Assembly: GCA_017163975.1 (NCBI GenBank)
Contig: JAFFSR010000229.1
Span: 14,774,001-14,838,000, forward strand
Length of the DNA: 64,000 nucleotides
DNA from: Anastatus disparis
Taxonomy: Eukaryota; Arthropoda; Insecta; Hymenoptera; Eupelmidae
Reading direction: 5' to 3'
Part shown: piece after piece, positions 50,301-61,445 of the stretch
Numbering within the stretch: position 1 is the first letter of the stretch
Layout of the letters: every line of letters begins with the position of its first letter
Program-made: the position numbers and the translations under genes
The notes under the pieces: generated by a model
Told to the model about the DNA's origin: nothing
The model's input: the letters and a program-made list of their open reading frames with translations, nothing else
Database searches by the model: none

Positions 50301-53300
50301 AATACTTCTTATCATACTATTTTTAAAATAGCTATCGAATCTTGCTATATTGAAAAAGTTGGTAATTAACATTATAAAACTGAAGATTGAAATTTGAATA
50401 TTTGCTTGGTTTTAAATTTAACCTCCTTTCTAAATGACTGATAAAATTTAGATTCATAAAAATGTCGAATAATTTAGTAAGATCGAGAGAGGGAGAGCTC
50501 AGTAAGCCGAATATCTAATACAATAGTTTATGCTTGCATGCACAATCTAGAGGCTTTTTCAGCATGACCTGATTCGTAATTTACATGAAGCGAAGAGAAG
50601 CTCTTCTATTCTCAAGCTACAATGGAGAAGAGAGAGAGCAGCGTCATACGCGGCCATTTTCAACGTGAACGGCTTGGAAAATCCTGTTAGACAACAAGTC
50701 ACCAAAAGAAATAAGTTACTTAAAGAAACACACAAAGGACAAAATATAACAGCCGAACATCAAACCTTTCCCCCTTCGAATCGATATTAATATACTGCGA
50801 TAATCCTCATTATTTCTACTAGCCATCAAAATTTTATCATCGATTATTCTTAATCACATCTTCTTTGTTTCTTCAGATGTGGTACAATTAGAAACCACTA
50901 AATTATTCATCTGTGAGCCTTGGTATCATTTTAGCTTCATTTACATTAAACTCTTTTTTTTTATATTTCAATTTAAAAGCTGAAATTTCTTCTCTTTGAA
51001 AATTAATTAGGAATCAGTATAACTTAACGAGTCTGCAATTATTTCGTAAATAAGAATATTTCCATAGCTACTTTTTTACAAACCTTAAAGATTCTAAAAC
51101 GAGTTCTTAATACACACACTAGGTACAATAATATTGTATAATTTAAAAAAATGATCATCTTCCAAGTTTCTCAAAGAATAGTAAGTTAATCTTAAAATGC
51201 ATCCTGTCGATATCTAGTACTTGTGCTCTTTTTTACTTGCCAGACATCGGCGGTTGGCATACAAAAAAAAAAAAAAAATAGCATCGAACAAAAGTAATTT
51301 CGTGGCGAAAAGCACTTCCGCACGGTCTTAAAAAAGATATCGTCTAGAAAAGCTAGAAAAAAAAGAATAAAAAAGACAAATCTTACGTGACTGAAACGTG
51401 AACGACAATTTCATAAGATGCGGGGTCAAGAGGATTTTTTTTTTTCTATGTTTCTTGCTCGAACTGAAATTCGCTTCTTAGCCTTTTGTACTCGCAATCC
51501 CATTTTCTTAAATTGATATGTAACACTAAAATTTTTACTCATCGACAACTATTTTAGTACGTATCAATAATGAAGTAATAAAGTAATAAATGTAACGAGA
51601 ACGGAAATGTTTTTTATTTTCTTCTAGAAACAATAATCCCAATAATATTTTTTTTATTTTATTGTATTATAATACATCGAATGAATTGAAAACGGTGTAA
51701 TAAAAATAATAAATCTATAAATATCTGTTAATTTTTCTTTTATATAACAATAACCCTTCAACTTAAAATGCAAACAATCTATTTTCCAATGAATTAATTG
51801 TTTCTTCCAACTGAATAATTCCTGTATTTGTTACAACAATGGTAAATCCATATTTTCATAATTATTTTGATTGAAAGTACGAAACTAGTTTGAAGTACTG
51901 TATATATAGAATCTATTCACACTGAATAAATTTTAATTGAAATGCTTATAATTTGAAATTAAATCAAAATTATATAATTTATAACTAGTTCAAAACAAAT
52001 ATAACTCGCTGATCGTATCGTTCTAATTATTTTTCATCAAAGTTTCACACACAATAAAAAATAATATTATGTTAAATTCATATATCTTTATTTTCAACTC
52101 GCTATAATTCACATTGTTTTTCTTTTTTCTTTTCTATTTTTTACAATAATATTTATTTCTTTTGAATATTTTTTGAAAAATTGAAGATAAACGACCATCG
52201 ATTTATGATATTCTCTTTTATATACTCTTGAATAATTTAACTTTAAACTATTTTTAACTTCACTCCGTCAATAGAAGCTTAAGGTAGCTTTTGCACGAGA
52301 TATACTACTTTCGTTAAAGAATTTTTTAGAATATTCTTTTTTTTTCTTTAGATTGATTATTTTAACGCAAATGTATGTTAAATGTACTTGTCAAAGTAGG
52401 AAATATTATTAATTTTAAAAAAATATCACAACACGTTATAAACTTTTTTTTTATTGTAACAAAGCTTATTTTAACCCTAGGGAAATTTTAGCTAGAGATA
52501 AAAATGAAAAAATGTGTTAAAGTAAACAAATCCAATCGTTTAAAAGAAACTTCACAACTTTTTAAAAAATTTGTCTCAAAATTTGCGAAACGAAAAATAA
52601 ACTTTTTTTAATAACAACATCATAATCAATGTAATTATAATTTAAGTAAAACATTACATTGGGTATCAAGAGAGTTGAAATCTAAATTTCAGGCTGAATG
52701 TAAATTTTTCGCTTGAGCGAAGGAAGGGTGCGAAATTCTCTCAAGGGACGCAAAAATTTTTTGTGCTTCTTGTGCGTTAGCTATTTTTTGACCCTTCGAG
52801 TGTGAAATTCAATGTCGTGGCTGTTACAGCAACACTAAATAGAACATTCAGGTCATCGCACGCCGAAGTCACGTTGTGCACATGCGTGATTATTGCGCCT
52901 AAGGATGAGAACGTACTATTTTGCGCACGCTAAATGGACACAACAAATGGAACTCTGTGCCTGAAGGATCAAAATAGTATATTATACACTTAGGAAGAAA
53001 AGTATCGTTCAATCTGTAGTTTCTATAAATAGCCATCTTAGCCGAAGGCTAAAATAGTAAAGGCGTGATATGGGGTGACCATTTTTTCTTCAATAGTGCA
53101 TAGTATATGCACCATAAAAAGTCATTTTTCTCTACCCCATTCTATTTTCGACGCCAAAGGGAAACGTAATAGTCTGATGGTAAGAAAAAAATTTTCCTTT
53201 ATCCTCAAGAAGAAAATGTTAAGAAATTTTTTTTACGAAAGCACTGTATTTCGTGCGCAGAGCTACCTTCAGTCAAAGTAAATCAATGATAAGAATTAAT

Positions 53301-56300
53301 ATTATCATACCTTCAGTCAAGCTAAAATAATATGATGCTGATATTTAACGATTATAACATGGATAATACGATTCTGCCATATTATTAACAAGTAAAAAAT
53401 ATTTGAATAGCTAATCTTAAAAGCTTTCGTCCAATCTTTTTTATAATGCATTGCAATATTTTACAAGCTACGATGCTTTAAGAAAAATTTAGATTGAATA
53501 TTTTATTTACTTATACCAATTATTCAAATGAAAGTTTTCTTACGACTTGGTGAAACTTTTTTAAATAACATTATAGCAATAGTTTTTAAAATCATGGTAA
53601 CAATCACATAACTTTAACATTTTTCTTTTCTTCTACATTTACTTTATTTTTAGATATATCTTATGAAAAGTTCACACGTGCAGCTTCAATACATTATTTC
53701 TTTTACTTAAACATATAAAAAATATAATGTGATTCAAATACCAATAATAATGACAATCTTAATACATATGATATAGAAATCTCCTGAGGAAATATTTTTC
53801 AGTTTATAACTTTATAAGTTTACTATTTTTTTCTTTATTATTATATTTTCAAAAGTTTATACGTAATGTTTCAGCATTTTATTTTTATTTTCTTTTTAAA
53901 AAAATATACAATATATTGAAGTTATATGATAGTACTAATACATATTATGCAAATATACAAATTCATAGAAATATTTTGTAGTAAAGTTTGTTAATTTTTT
54001 AAATTAATGAAAATCTTTTGTTACACAATTTCATTTCTTCATTTATTACTCATTTAATAATAGCAATTTTCTTTTTATTCTGTGGACAATATTTTTTAAC
54101 AACTTTTTTCAAGGATTTTGAATAAATATTACCAGAATTTTGATGCACGTAATAATGTTATTACATTTTATAAAATTTAATCTTTTATAAAACTTCCTAC
54201 ATGATGTAAAGCTCTCAAAGGAATAGTTTCTTTACTTTTTCGTTTTGAGTTTACGTGCAACAATAGGAAGATGTTGAAATTGCTTTAAACAAAATCATTA
54301 TAAATAAAATAAAAGTAAACCTTAACAGTGCATCGATTTTGATTGCCACATAAATCGGCAAATTATTATTAAAATTTCTTTTCATCATCAGAGGATAAAG
54401 TTGTTATATAAATTAGTTTAGAAAATTCGTTATTTTATTTGATTGCTTTAATTATTGGGAATTGACATCGATGAAATTTGCATTAGTACTAATAGGCAGA
54501 AATTTAATGACAAGCTTAAAAAGGATTCAGGGAGCTGAAAGATATAGGAGAGAGAGAAAAAAATGAGGTAGAAGTAATTTAGTCCAATCAAATAATCTAT
54601 ATACCCCTACGAACGCGAATGAATGTCAAGGAATATTCAATATGAAAGAATGAACGGCTGATAATCCGTTTATTCGATGTTCATCCGATGATATATAGCG
54701 TTGATTTAAATATCGTTATTAATTTACCAGTTTTATTTATTTTTTTTATTCCTGGGAAATGTTTTAGTCGGCTCTACCTTTTTTTTTTTATTTATACAAA
54801 AATTTTAATTATGAATTCATTTATATTGCTAGCTTCAACATGCGATGCACGCATTCATTTTTCTCGTGACTTTTACATTTAACAAATGAGAATTTTTTTG
54901 GAACAAAAGGAAAACTTTTATTATTTACTACTGAATGACAAAATTCAAATTTAATATTTTCGAAAATCGAGACAGATATCAAATAAATTAATGTTTACTG
55001 AATTAATCACCTGTACGCTACTATTTTCTTTTTTTATTTTGTCCTAATGAAACTCTATCAGCTGAAAATTCATTAATCATTGTTGTAGTTTCTTTTCATC
55101 GCATTTTCAATCATTTCATTTCTAACTTTATAATTTGTATATATAAGGCGACTTCGGAGTAAAAAATTGTTGATACAAAAGTAATATGATTTTAATATTG
55201 TTTACGTTAAACTGACTCAAAAGCAACATCGTGGAATTGCAACTCGTTAATTGTACATCATACTGTAAGTGAATTATTACTTAGTTTGCATGCAAACATC
55301 TTAATGAAAAGTCAAGGAGGGAAATAATTTGATTTAAACTATTGGAACTTCGGAATATTTCGTCATCGAATCTTGGTGGAAATGTAAATAACATATAATA
55401 ATTCGATGTTATTAATAATACTTCTACATTGATGTAAGGTACAAATGAATAATTTCTCATTTAGAAAAGCTACTCTATTCGAGGACATTTTTCATTAAAA
55501 CGAAAAGTAATATTATTGTTCAAATAAAATAATGTGATAAAATTGATGACGAATAAATGGAAAAAGCATAGTAAAAAATTTTGAGTTAATTTTTAAACGT
55601 GTCTTATGAGCAAATTATATTCGAGTTATTTCTTAAATAAATAATAATTCTATTCCAAATTCGATATTGATTTTGTAAGTAAACGATGGTCGAAGAAGAA
55701 AAAAGTGCCTCATTTTAAGAAAAGTTATTTTTTTAATTTAAAAATATACGTTAATCTTATATATTAAAATATTCAATTTACTGAATTAATATTGAATAAT
55801 ATGGAATGAAAAATTTATTTTTGTACAGCTGACACTAGTTGAAATATGTTGAAAAATAGCATAAATAAAATGAGCAATGGGTAAAAATCTGTCATATTGC
55901 GTAACTTATGCGTGCTTTTTAAAAATATTCATTTTTAAACCAAAGGGGCGTAGCGACAGAGCCATCTTTGACATAATACAATTTTTTTTTAACCATGTAT
56001 GGCACGTACACGAGCGACTTTGAATTTTTCTCGTCTTTTCAAAATAAATTGTAAAGATTTATAAAAATATCGAAAATGAAAAATTTCTTTTTTTATTTTA
56101 AAAAAAGTTTTATTTTTATTTTTATAAAAATGCCGTTTCCTGATATTATTAAAAAATATTCAATATTTTACTGTTAGGCAGTTATAAAAAAAATTTTTTC
56201 TAAGTATGAATATAAAAATAGAAATTTTAATAAATTTTTAAAGTGTTTGAAAAATTGTTACTTTGCGTTATGATTTTATAAATAATGATTTATTATCACT

Positions 56301-56335
56301 AATATCTATTCTACAGTTTTTTGGAACCACTTTAA

Positions 56336-56716
56336 GAGGAGGTCGAGTATATCTGTCCTTTTCTAATCAAAGAATTGATTTTTTCACAAAGATTAATAAT
56401 TGTAGCAAAAAATAAGAAGAAAGCCCCATCTCGTATAATAAAAAGCAAGATTTTCTTTTATGAGGAAAAATTATTTTTATCGCTTTGTTTTTAAGAAAAC
56501 CTTGAAAAACTGAATTGTCCATCCTAACCTCTATTTTTTAAGTTTTTCAAGGTTTTCTTCAAAACAAATCGATAAAAATAATTTTTCCTCATCAAAGAAA
56601 ATCTTGCTTTTTATTATACGAGATGGGGCTATCTCCTTATTTTTTGCTACAATTATTAGTTTTTGCAAAAAAATAAATTCTTTGATTAGAAAAGGACAGA
56701 GATATACGACCTGCTC
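56336..56716. mobile_element. 381-bp palindromic MITE with TTAA target site
   Basis: The arms of about 180 bases are nearly perfect inverted repeats (ends GAGGAGGTCG and GAGCAGGTCG read inward). They share long blocks such as CCTTTTCTAATCAAAGAA and CCCCATCTCGTATAATAAAA. TTAA lies on both sides (56332-56335 and 56717-56720), the target used by piggyBac and Kolobok-type transposases. The centre is near 56510-56530. The arms are far more alike than those of the 32.6-kb element, so this copy is probably younger. RNA from it would fold into a long hairpin. Confidence 0.8.
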
Positions 56717-58041
56717 TTAATAGATATTCAGTTATGAAAAATTACAGATTATTTGAAAACAATGAATTTGTATTAACAGAATTTTGAAAGTTAAGAATTA
56801 AAAAAAAGCACCATTAAATTATCAGTTTGTCTCTTTCATATTAAGTATATTTACATTATAATTATTCAAATTTTCGATATTTATACCTATAGAAGAATCT
56901 ACGTAAATTAACTTTAAAATTTGTTCTCTATATACGTAAAAAGAAAAGGTTTATTTGGGTATTAAAAATATTCAACGTTATTGCTTGCCTCAGAGTTTTA
57001 TTATTTTGTTGGCTGTATCTGCATAAAACTTACTAAAGCAAGTAATGAAAAGCAAAAATATTATTCTCGTCATACAAAACAGCTAGACGAAACGCTATTG
57101 TTGCACTTTATGGCCGAAGAAAATGTACAAATAGCTCCCGCGAGAATCGAAAAACCTTTTTATCTTTACCTCCATGACGCAGACGTATAAAAAAAATTAT
57201 GGTTCTATTATCTTTTTTTTTGTCTTTTACACATGCTTATTGCGTAAAACATTGACCAAAGTTAGCACTCTTGGTAATAAATGAACTTTTCTATCTTTTC
57301 TTTGGAAATATGTTCATTTTAACTAATTAATAAGATATTAGTGATGATTGAAAGAAAGCATTCATAACTTCGAATAATATCGTGTTTGTTTATGTGGCAA
57401 TAAAACATAAAAATTACGATCATTTGATTCTTTCTTTATTTCCAGAACTCGAATGTTGTATTGTCAAGAATATACCTCGAGCATTTACTTTATTGTTTGG
57501 TTTGAATTTATTTTTATCAAGACATTTGTAAACCATTAATTCTAATCATAAATTAATTTTCCGACCAATAAAAATAATCTAACGCCTGCGAGGAAAACGT
57601 TTTATGTTTTAGAAGATATATTGAACGTAAACTCTTTTTTTCAACATAATTTACTGTGTTCAACAACTTTTTATTTATAACTTTTTTTTATAATGGACAT
57701 TTTTACTGTTCTCTGAAAACTTTATTGCGAAATATATAGAAAATTTCACAAAAACAACTGGCACTCCTTCAGAATTATTATCTACTTTCTAGAACAAAGT
57801 GAAATTAAATTTTTTTCTGCCTTTCCTGTATATTATATTCAGCTCAAATTCGACTGACATATTTTCATCAGTTTTCATGAAATGAAAATGGAAAAAAAAT
57901 ATCTTGAAACCTATTTTACTAAAAATTACATAATTAGAAGTTAAAGCAGGTTGTTACGAGCTGACAGTGTGTTATTAATGAAATTCTTGAACGTGGAAAA
58001 TTTTTTATTTCTATTGGGGGAAATTAGGCAAACTATTTGTT

Positions 58042-58103
58042 TTCGAAGAAACACAATATTATTCTTACCTGAGAAGAATAATATTTACTCAGTTGTGTTC
58101 GAA
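58042..58103. repeat. imperfect hairpin, TTCGAA to TTCGAA
   Basis: The outer stems TTCGAA and ACACAA pair with TTGTGTTCGAA. The inner stems TATTATTCTT and AAGAATAATA pair around ACCTGAG. Bulges separate the stems. The folded length of about 62 bases is in the range of small hairpin precursors, though nothing shows that it is transcribed. Confidence 0.45.
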
Positions 58104-58568
58104 TAGTAATAAAATCATTCAAGTTTTTCAAGGAGATTCTCATCCAAACTAATAATAATATTTGAATAAACTTTCATCGACAACAGTTCGAATATTTCGT
58201 AATTTCTTTTTCCATGTAAGATAAGCAAAGCAAGTGTATTTTTATAAAGAAGCAAAATAAAAAATTTCATTCTTTCAGCTCGGGATTATTAATCGCGCAT
58301 TAAAATAGATTATTCATAGATAAATGAAAATAGAGGAAAATTCGAAAGGAAATAATGTTTATATCTTTGGTAAAATCGCTGTGTATACGTTTAGATAAAG
58401 AAAATGCTACGTATGCGTTGAAAGGATGCGCGCGACTAGCATGGGCGATTATCTCGTTCGTAAACTCCTCGTATAAAAGTACTTCTCTTCGCTCATTCTC
58501 CTCCTGGGCCCAGGAATCTTTTTCTTTTTATCTTGTGCTGACAGGGCTGTAGGCTCTTGGGGATGGGC

Positions 58569-58608
58569 TATATAAGTAGCTTTCGCTTGCGAGTAACCGA
58601 GGCCAGTT
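58569..58608 (+). promoter_or_regulatory. candidate TATA promoter
   Basis: TATATAAG (58569-58576) is followed 36 bases later by the initiator-like CCAGTTT (A at 58605), in a GC-richer stretch after hundreds of bases of AT-rich DNA. The spacing is slightly longer than the usual ~30 bases. No coding exon is visible downstream in the window; any gene started here would have a non-coding first exon. Confidence 0.3.
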
Positions 58609-60119
58609 TAACGAGAAACGCTTTCCAATAACGATTTTAACTTCGCGAGCTTTTAACCTTACTGCGGGGAGATGCGGCTGAACGATACTTAAGCACAGCT
58701 TAAGCAAGCCTATATTCGTTCGCGTAGCATCAAATGTCAGTGTTCAACGTACTAATATCTATTATCATATAGTCAACGATTCTATTCTTTTTTTGAGCTC
58801 ATACGTCTATTATCGGCTCGGTTTCCTTTACTTTCGAATTCCAACTTAATTTAGAGAAAAATATGCATACGTGCAAAAAGAATGACGAGTAATCAGATAG
58901 TTGAAAAACCAGCGTTTGGTACAGTCTTTTACTAAATTTATAATCTTCTAAATATATCAATAATTCAACCTTGTAAACGAAAGTTTTTCATGAGATTATA
59001 ATGAGGTATAAACTTGATATATCCTTTTTCTTATTTGGATGTACATGGTTAAAAAAAATGTTTCTATAATATGCAAGAACAATTTTACTCAAATAATCAA
59101 ATTTTTTGTAATAAAATGAAAATTAGAAAAATAAAACATTCTTGAAAGTAAGAATCTATGGTTCTCTGAAGTATTGATAAATGAGCACCGAATTTCATTT
59201 GCTTTTTTTTCTCTTAAGTTGAAGAGGAGCTACAAAAGGAGAGACATTGAATAACACAAGATACCCAAGACGAAGAGTGGAAGAAAGATAGAAAATGTAA
59301 ATAAATACCAAGAAATAGAGAGAAAAGTAAAGTGATCAGGAAAAGGAAAATATAAATGTATCACACCCTATCTAACTTTTTCTCACAATTGAAATGGAGA
59401 ACTTTGGATTTTTTTATTCAGATATTAATATCTTATACACGTTCGTATTATGAATGATGATAATGTTCGTTAAATATATTCGAGCGTTTCTTTAATGAAA
59501 TTCTTAAGTTGTAAAAAAGTATTTAAATAAAAATAATAACAATAGTATAATATGAATTTTATAAAGCCAGGTAATTAACTTTCAGGTTAAGTATTCCATG
59601 TTGGGAAAGAAACATAAAAGATACATAAAGTAAACTAAAAAAAAAAGAGTAAGTTGCAGTAAAAGAAAGAAGAGAAATTTTAAAATTATGTTCTTACTGC
59701 ATAAGTTGGCGGTATATTTTATAAATTTTAAACAAAAAAGTTTAAATATTAAACTATATTAAAGTAGTGCTTAATAAAATCAAATTTTGAATTTAATATA
59801 AAAACTTTTCACTAGTCATGGACTGTATAAAAAAAAAGTATTAGCTTTTATTTCTTTTAAAATATTACTTCATTTGAGTATCCTTTTGTATTTGCAAATG
59901 TTACTTAGTCATCTAGTAATTAACAAAGTACAAGAATTTTTTTCAAAGGAAGCTAATAAATTCTTATTACGTAATTTAATTTTCTAATTTATGTAAAAAC
60001 GTATAAGATAAAAAAAATAAAATATACTGAATAAATGTAGGTCAAATTATTGAGTAAAAGGTAGATTACAACATTACTAATCAGGAGCACAGCTTATTTT
60101 CGCGAGGGAGTATCAAGAT

Positions 60120-60380
60120 AGATAAACGCTAAATCCATAAACTTTCTAAATCTAAAATTCATAAAACCCAAATTCATTAAACTGAAATCCTCAAACTTAT
60201 TAGCCTAAATTTCAATTTCCAAAAGTTCGGAAATCCTTGATCTCAGACCTTACTATTTTAAAGCTCAATATTCAAAATTTATAAATCATAAATAGAAATC
60301 CAAAATCTATTAATTGAAGTCCTAAACCCTTAACTTAAATACATAAGACCCAAAGATTACACATTGAAAATCTATGAAAA
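60120..60380 (+). repeat. strand-asymmetric degenerate repeat, ~14-16-base period
   Basis: The + strand here is almost free of G and made of successive pieces such as AAATCCATAAACT, AAATCTAAAATTCAT and AAAACCCAAATTCAT, then AAATCCTCAAACT. The spacing drifts between 14 and 17 bases, and similar pieces (CCTAAACCCTTAACTT) continue near 60322. It may be an old minisatellite. CCTAA-like pieces recall the insect telomere repeat, but there is no regular pentamer array. Confidence 0.4.
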
Positions 60381-61410
60381 TTAAAATTAAAATAAATATT
60401 TTATGTATTGAAAAACTTAATGTAAATACACATTTGATAAATTTTTAATATAATAAAACTAATTTTTTAGTGTTCATTTATGTATTACGGCATGGGTTTG
60501 AACACCTATAAAAAAAGTGTTCAAACGAAAAAAAGGAACGTTCCAGAATTCTCATCCATCCAATTATTATCTATGTGATAATACATACGAAAAATTACAA
60601 TCATAAAGCACACTCATTCGACAATCTGGAACAAATTATACATCTATATTATAATTTTAAAGCGCTGGTGGTAACGTCAAACAAAAAAATCTGTTCAATA
60701 TTGCTGTATCTTATCTTTTCTAAGAGAGTATTTCTTAAGGATCGTATTTACTATACTTCATTAAATGCAAAATTAGTATACATTAATATGTAATATTACC
60801 TGCAATATTTTATGTATACTGTCTTTATTTTAGTAGGCAGTTTCTCGAGTAGTTAATTTTCGAACGAGAGGAGTTTTGCATACGTCAAATACGGAAATAG
60901 AGAATCGTCGTTAAATATTTTATCTACAATCAAGATAATCGAGTAAAAAATTCACCATACGCTCCCCCATAAGGAAATCTTTAGTGAGAGGCGAAAGATT
61001 TATGTGGACGATGAAAGGAAGAAGGCGTAATAAATAGATTTTATTATGATTTAATATTTTAGTATTTATAATAATAATCCCCCATACTAAAATTTCAAAT
61101 TTTTAGTCAATCGTTTGGAAAATTTGATTGGTGAAAAGTTAAAAATGTTTTTATTATAAAATTAAAACTAGTTAAAATTATTTATTTATTCGCACATACG
61201 TAAAAAAGAGAATTTTTCTATTGAGAAGAGAATCTCGATCTCAAATCCATCGTAACTAAAAATGCTTGTAGGGTGAAAAAAGGTGGCGCGGCTGTCAGAG
61301 TGCGCGCACATAAGGAAAGAGGGAGTCGATCTAGCGGTATTCCAAGCTCCAAGAGGGTGGGTTTTAACGTAACGTTGTGCCAGGCAAAGAGTAAAAGCGA
61401 CTAACGCTTT

Positions 61411-61445
61411 TCAGTCCGCGCCCCGACACGCACTCCGAGCGACAG
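61411..61445 (+). promoter_or_regulatory. candidate TATA-less core promoter (Inr plus DPE-like)
   Basis: TCAGTC (61411-61416) matches the arthropod initiator exactly. Taking its A (61413) as +1, the sequence at +29 to +32 is GACA, fitting the GWYV part of the downstream promoter element. It lies at the centre of the most GC- and CpG-rich island in the window (about 61280-61490). A possible leader donor is GTAAAA at 61503. This could be the start of a + strand gene lying beyond 64000. Confidence 0.4.

Larger units (their letters stand above)
43621..56331. other. intergenic, no gene recognised
   Basis: AT-rich DNA with GC-richer islands near 44640-45140, 46000-46190 (including a TATATAAAA at 46171), 49790-50210, 50550-50700 and 52680-53060. 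The last contains several short inverted pieces (GAAGGAAGGGT facing ACCCTTC, and TTAGCCGAAGGCTAA at about 53039) and may hold a degraded MITE. Open frames in these islands exist on both strands, as expected by chance where stops are rarer. Confidence 0.5.
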
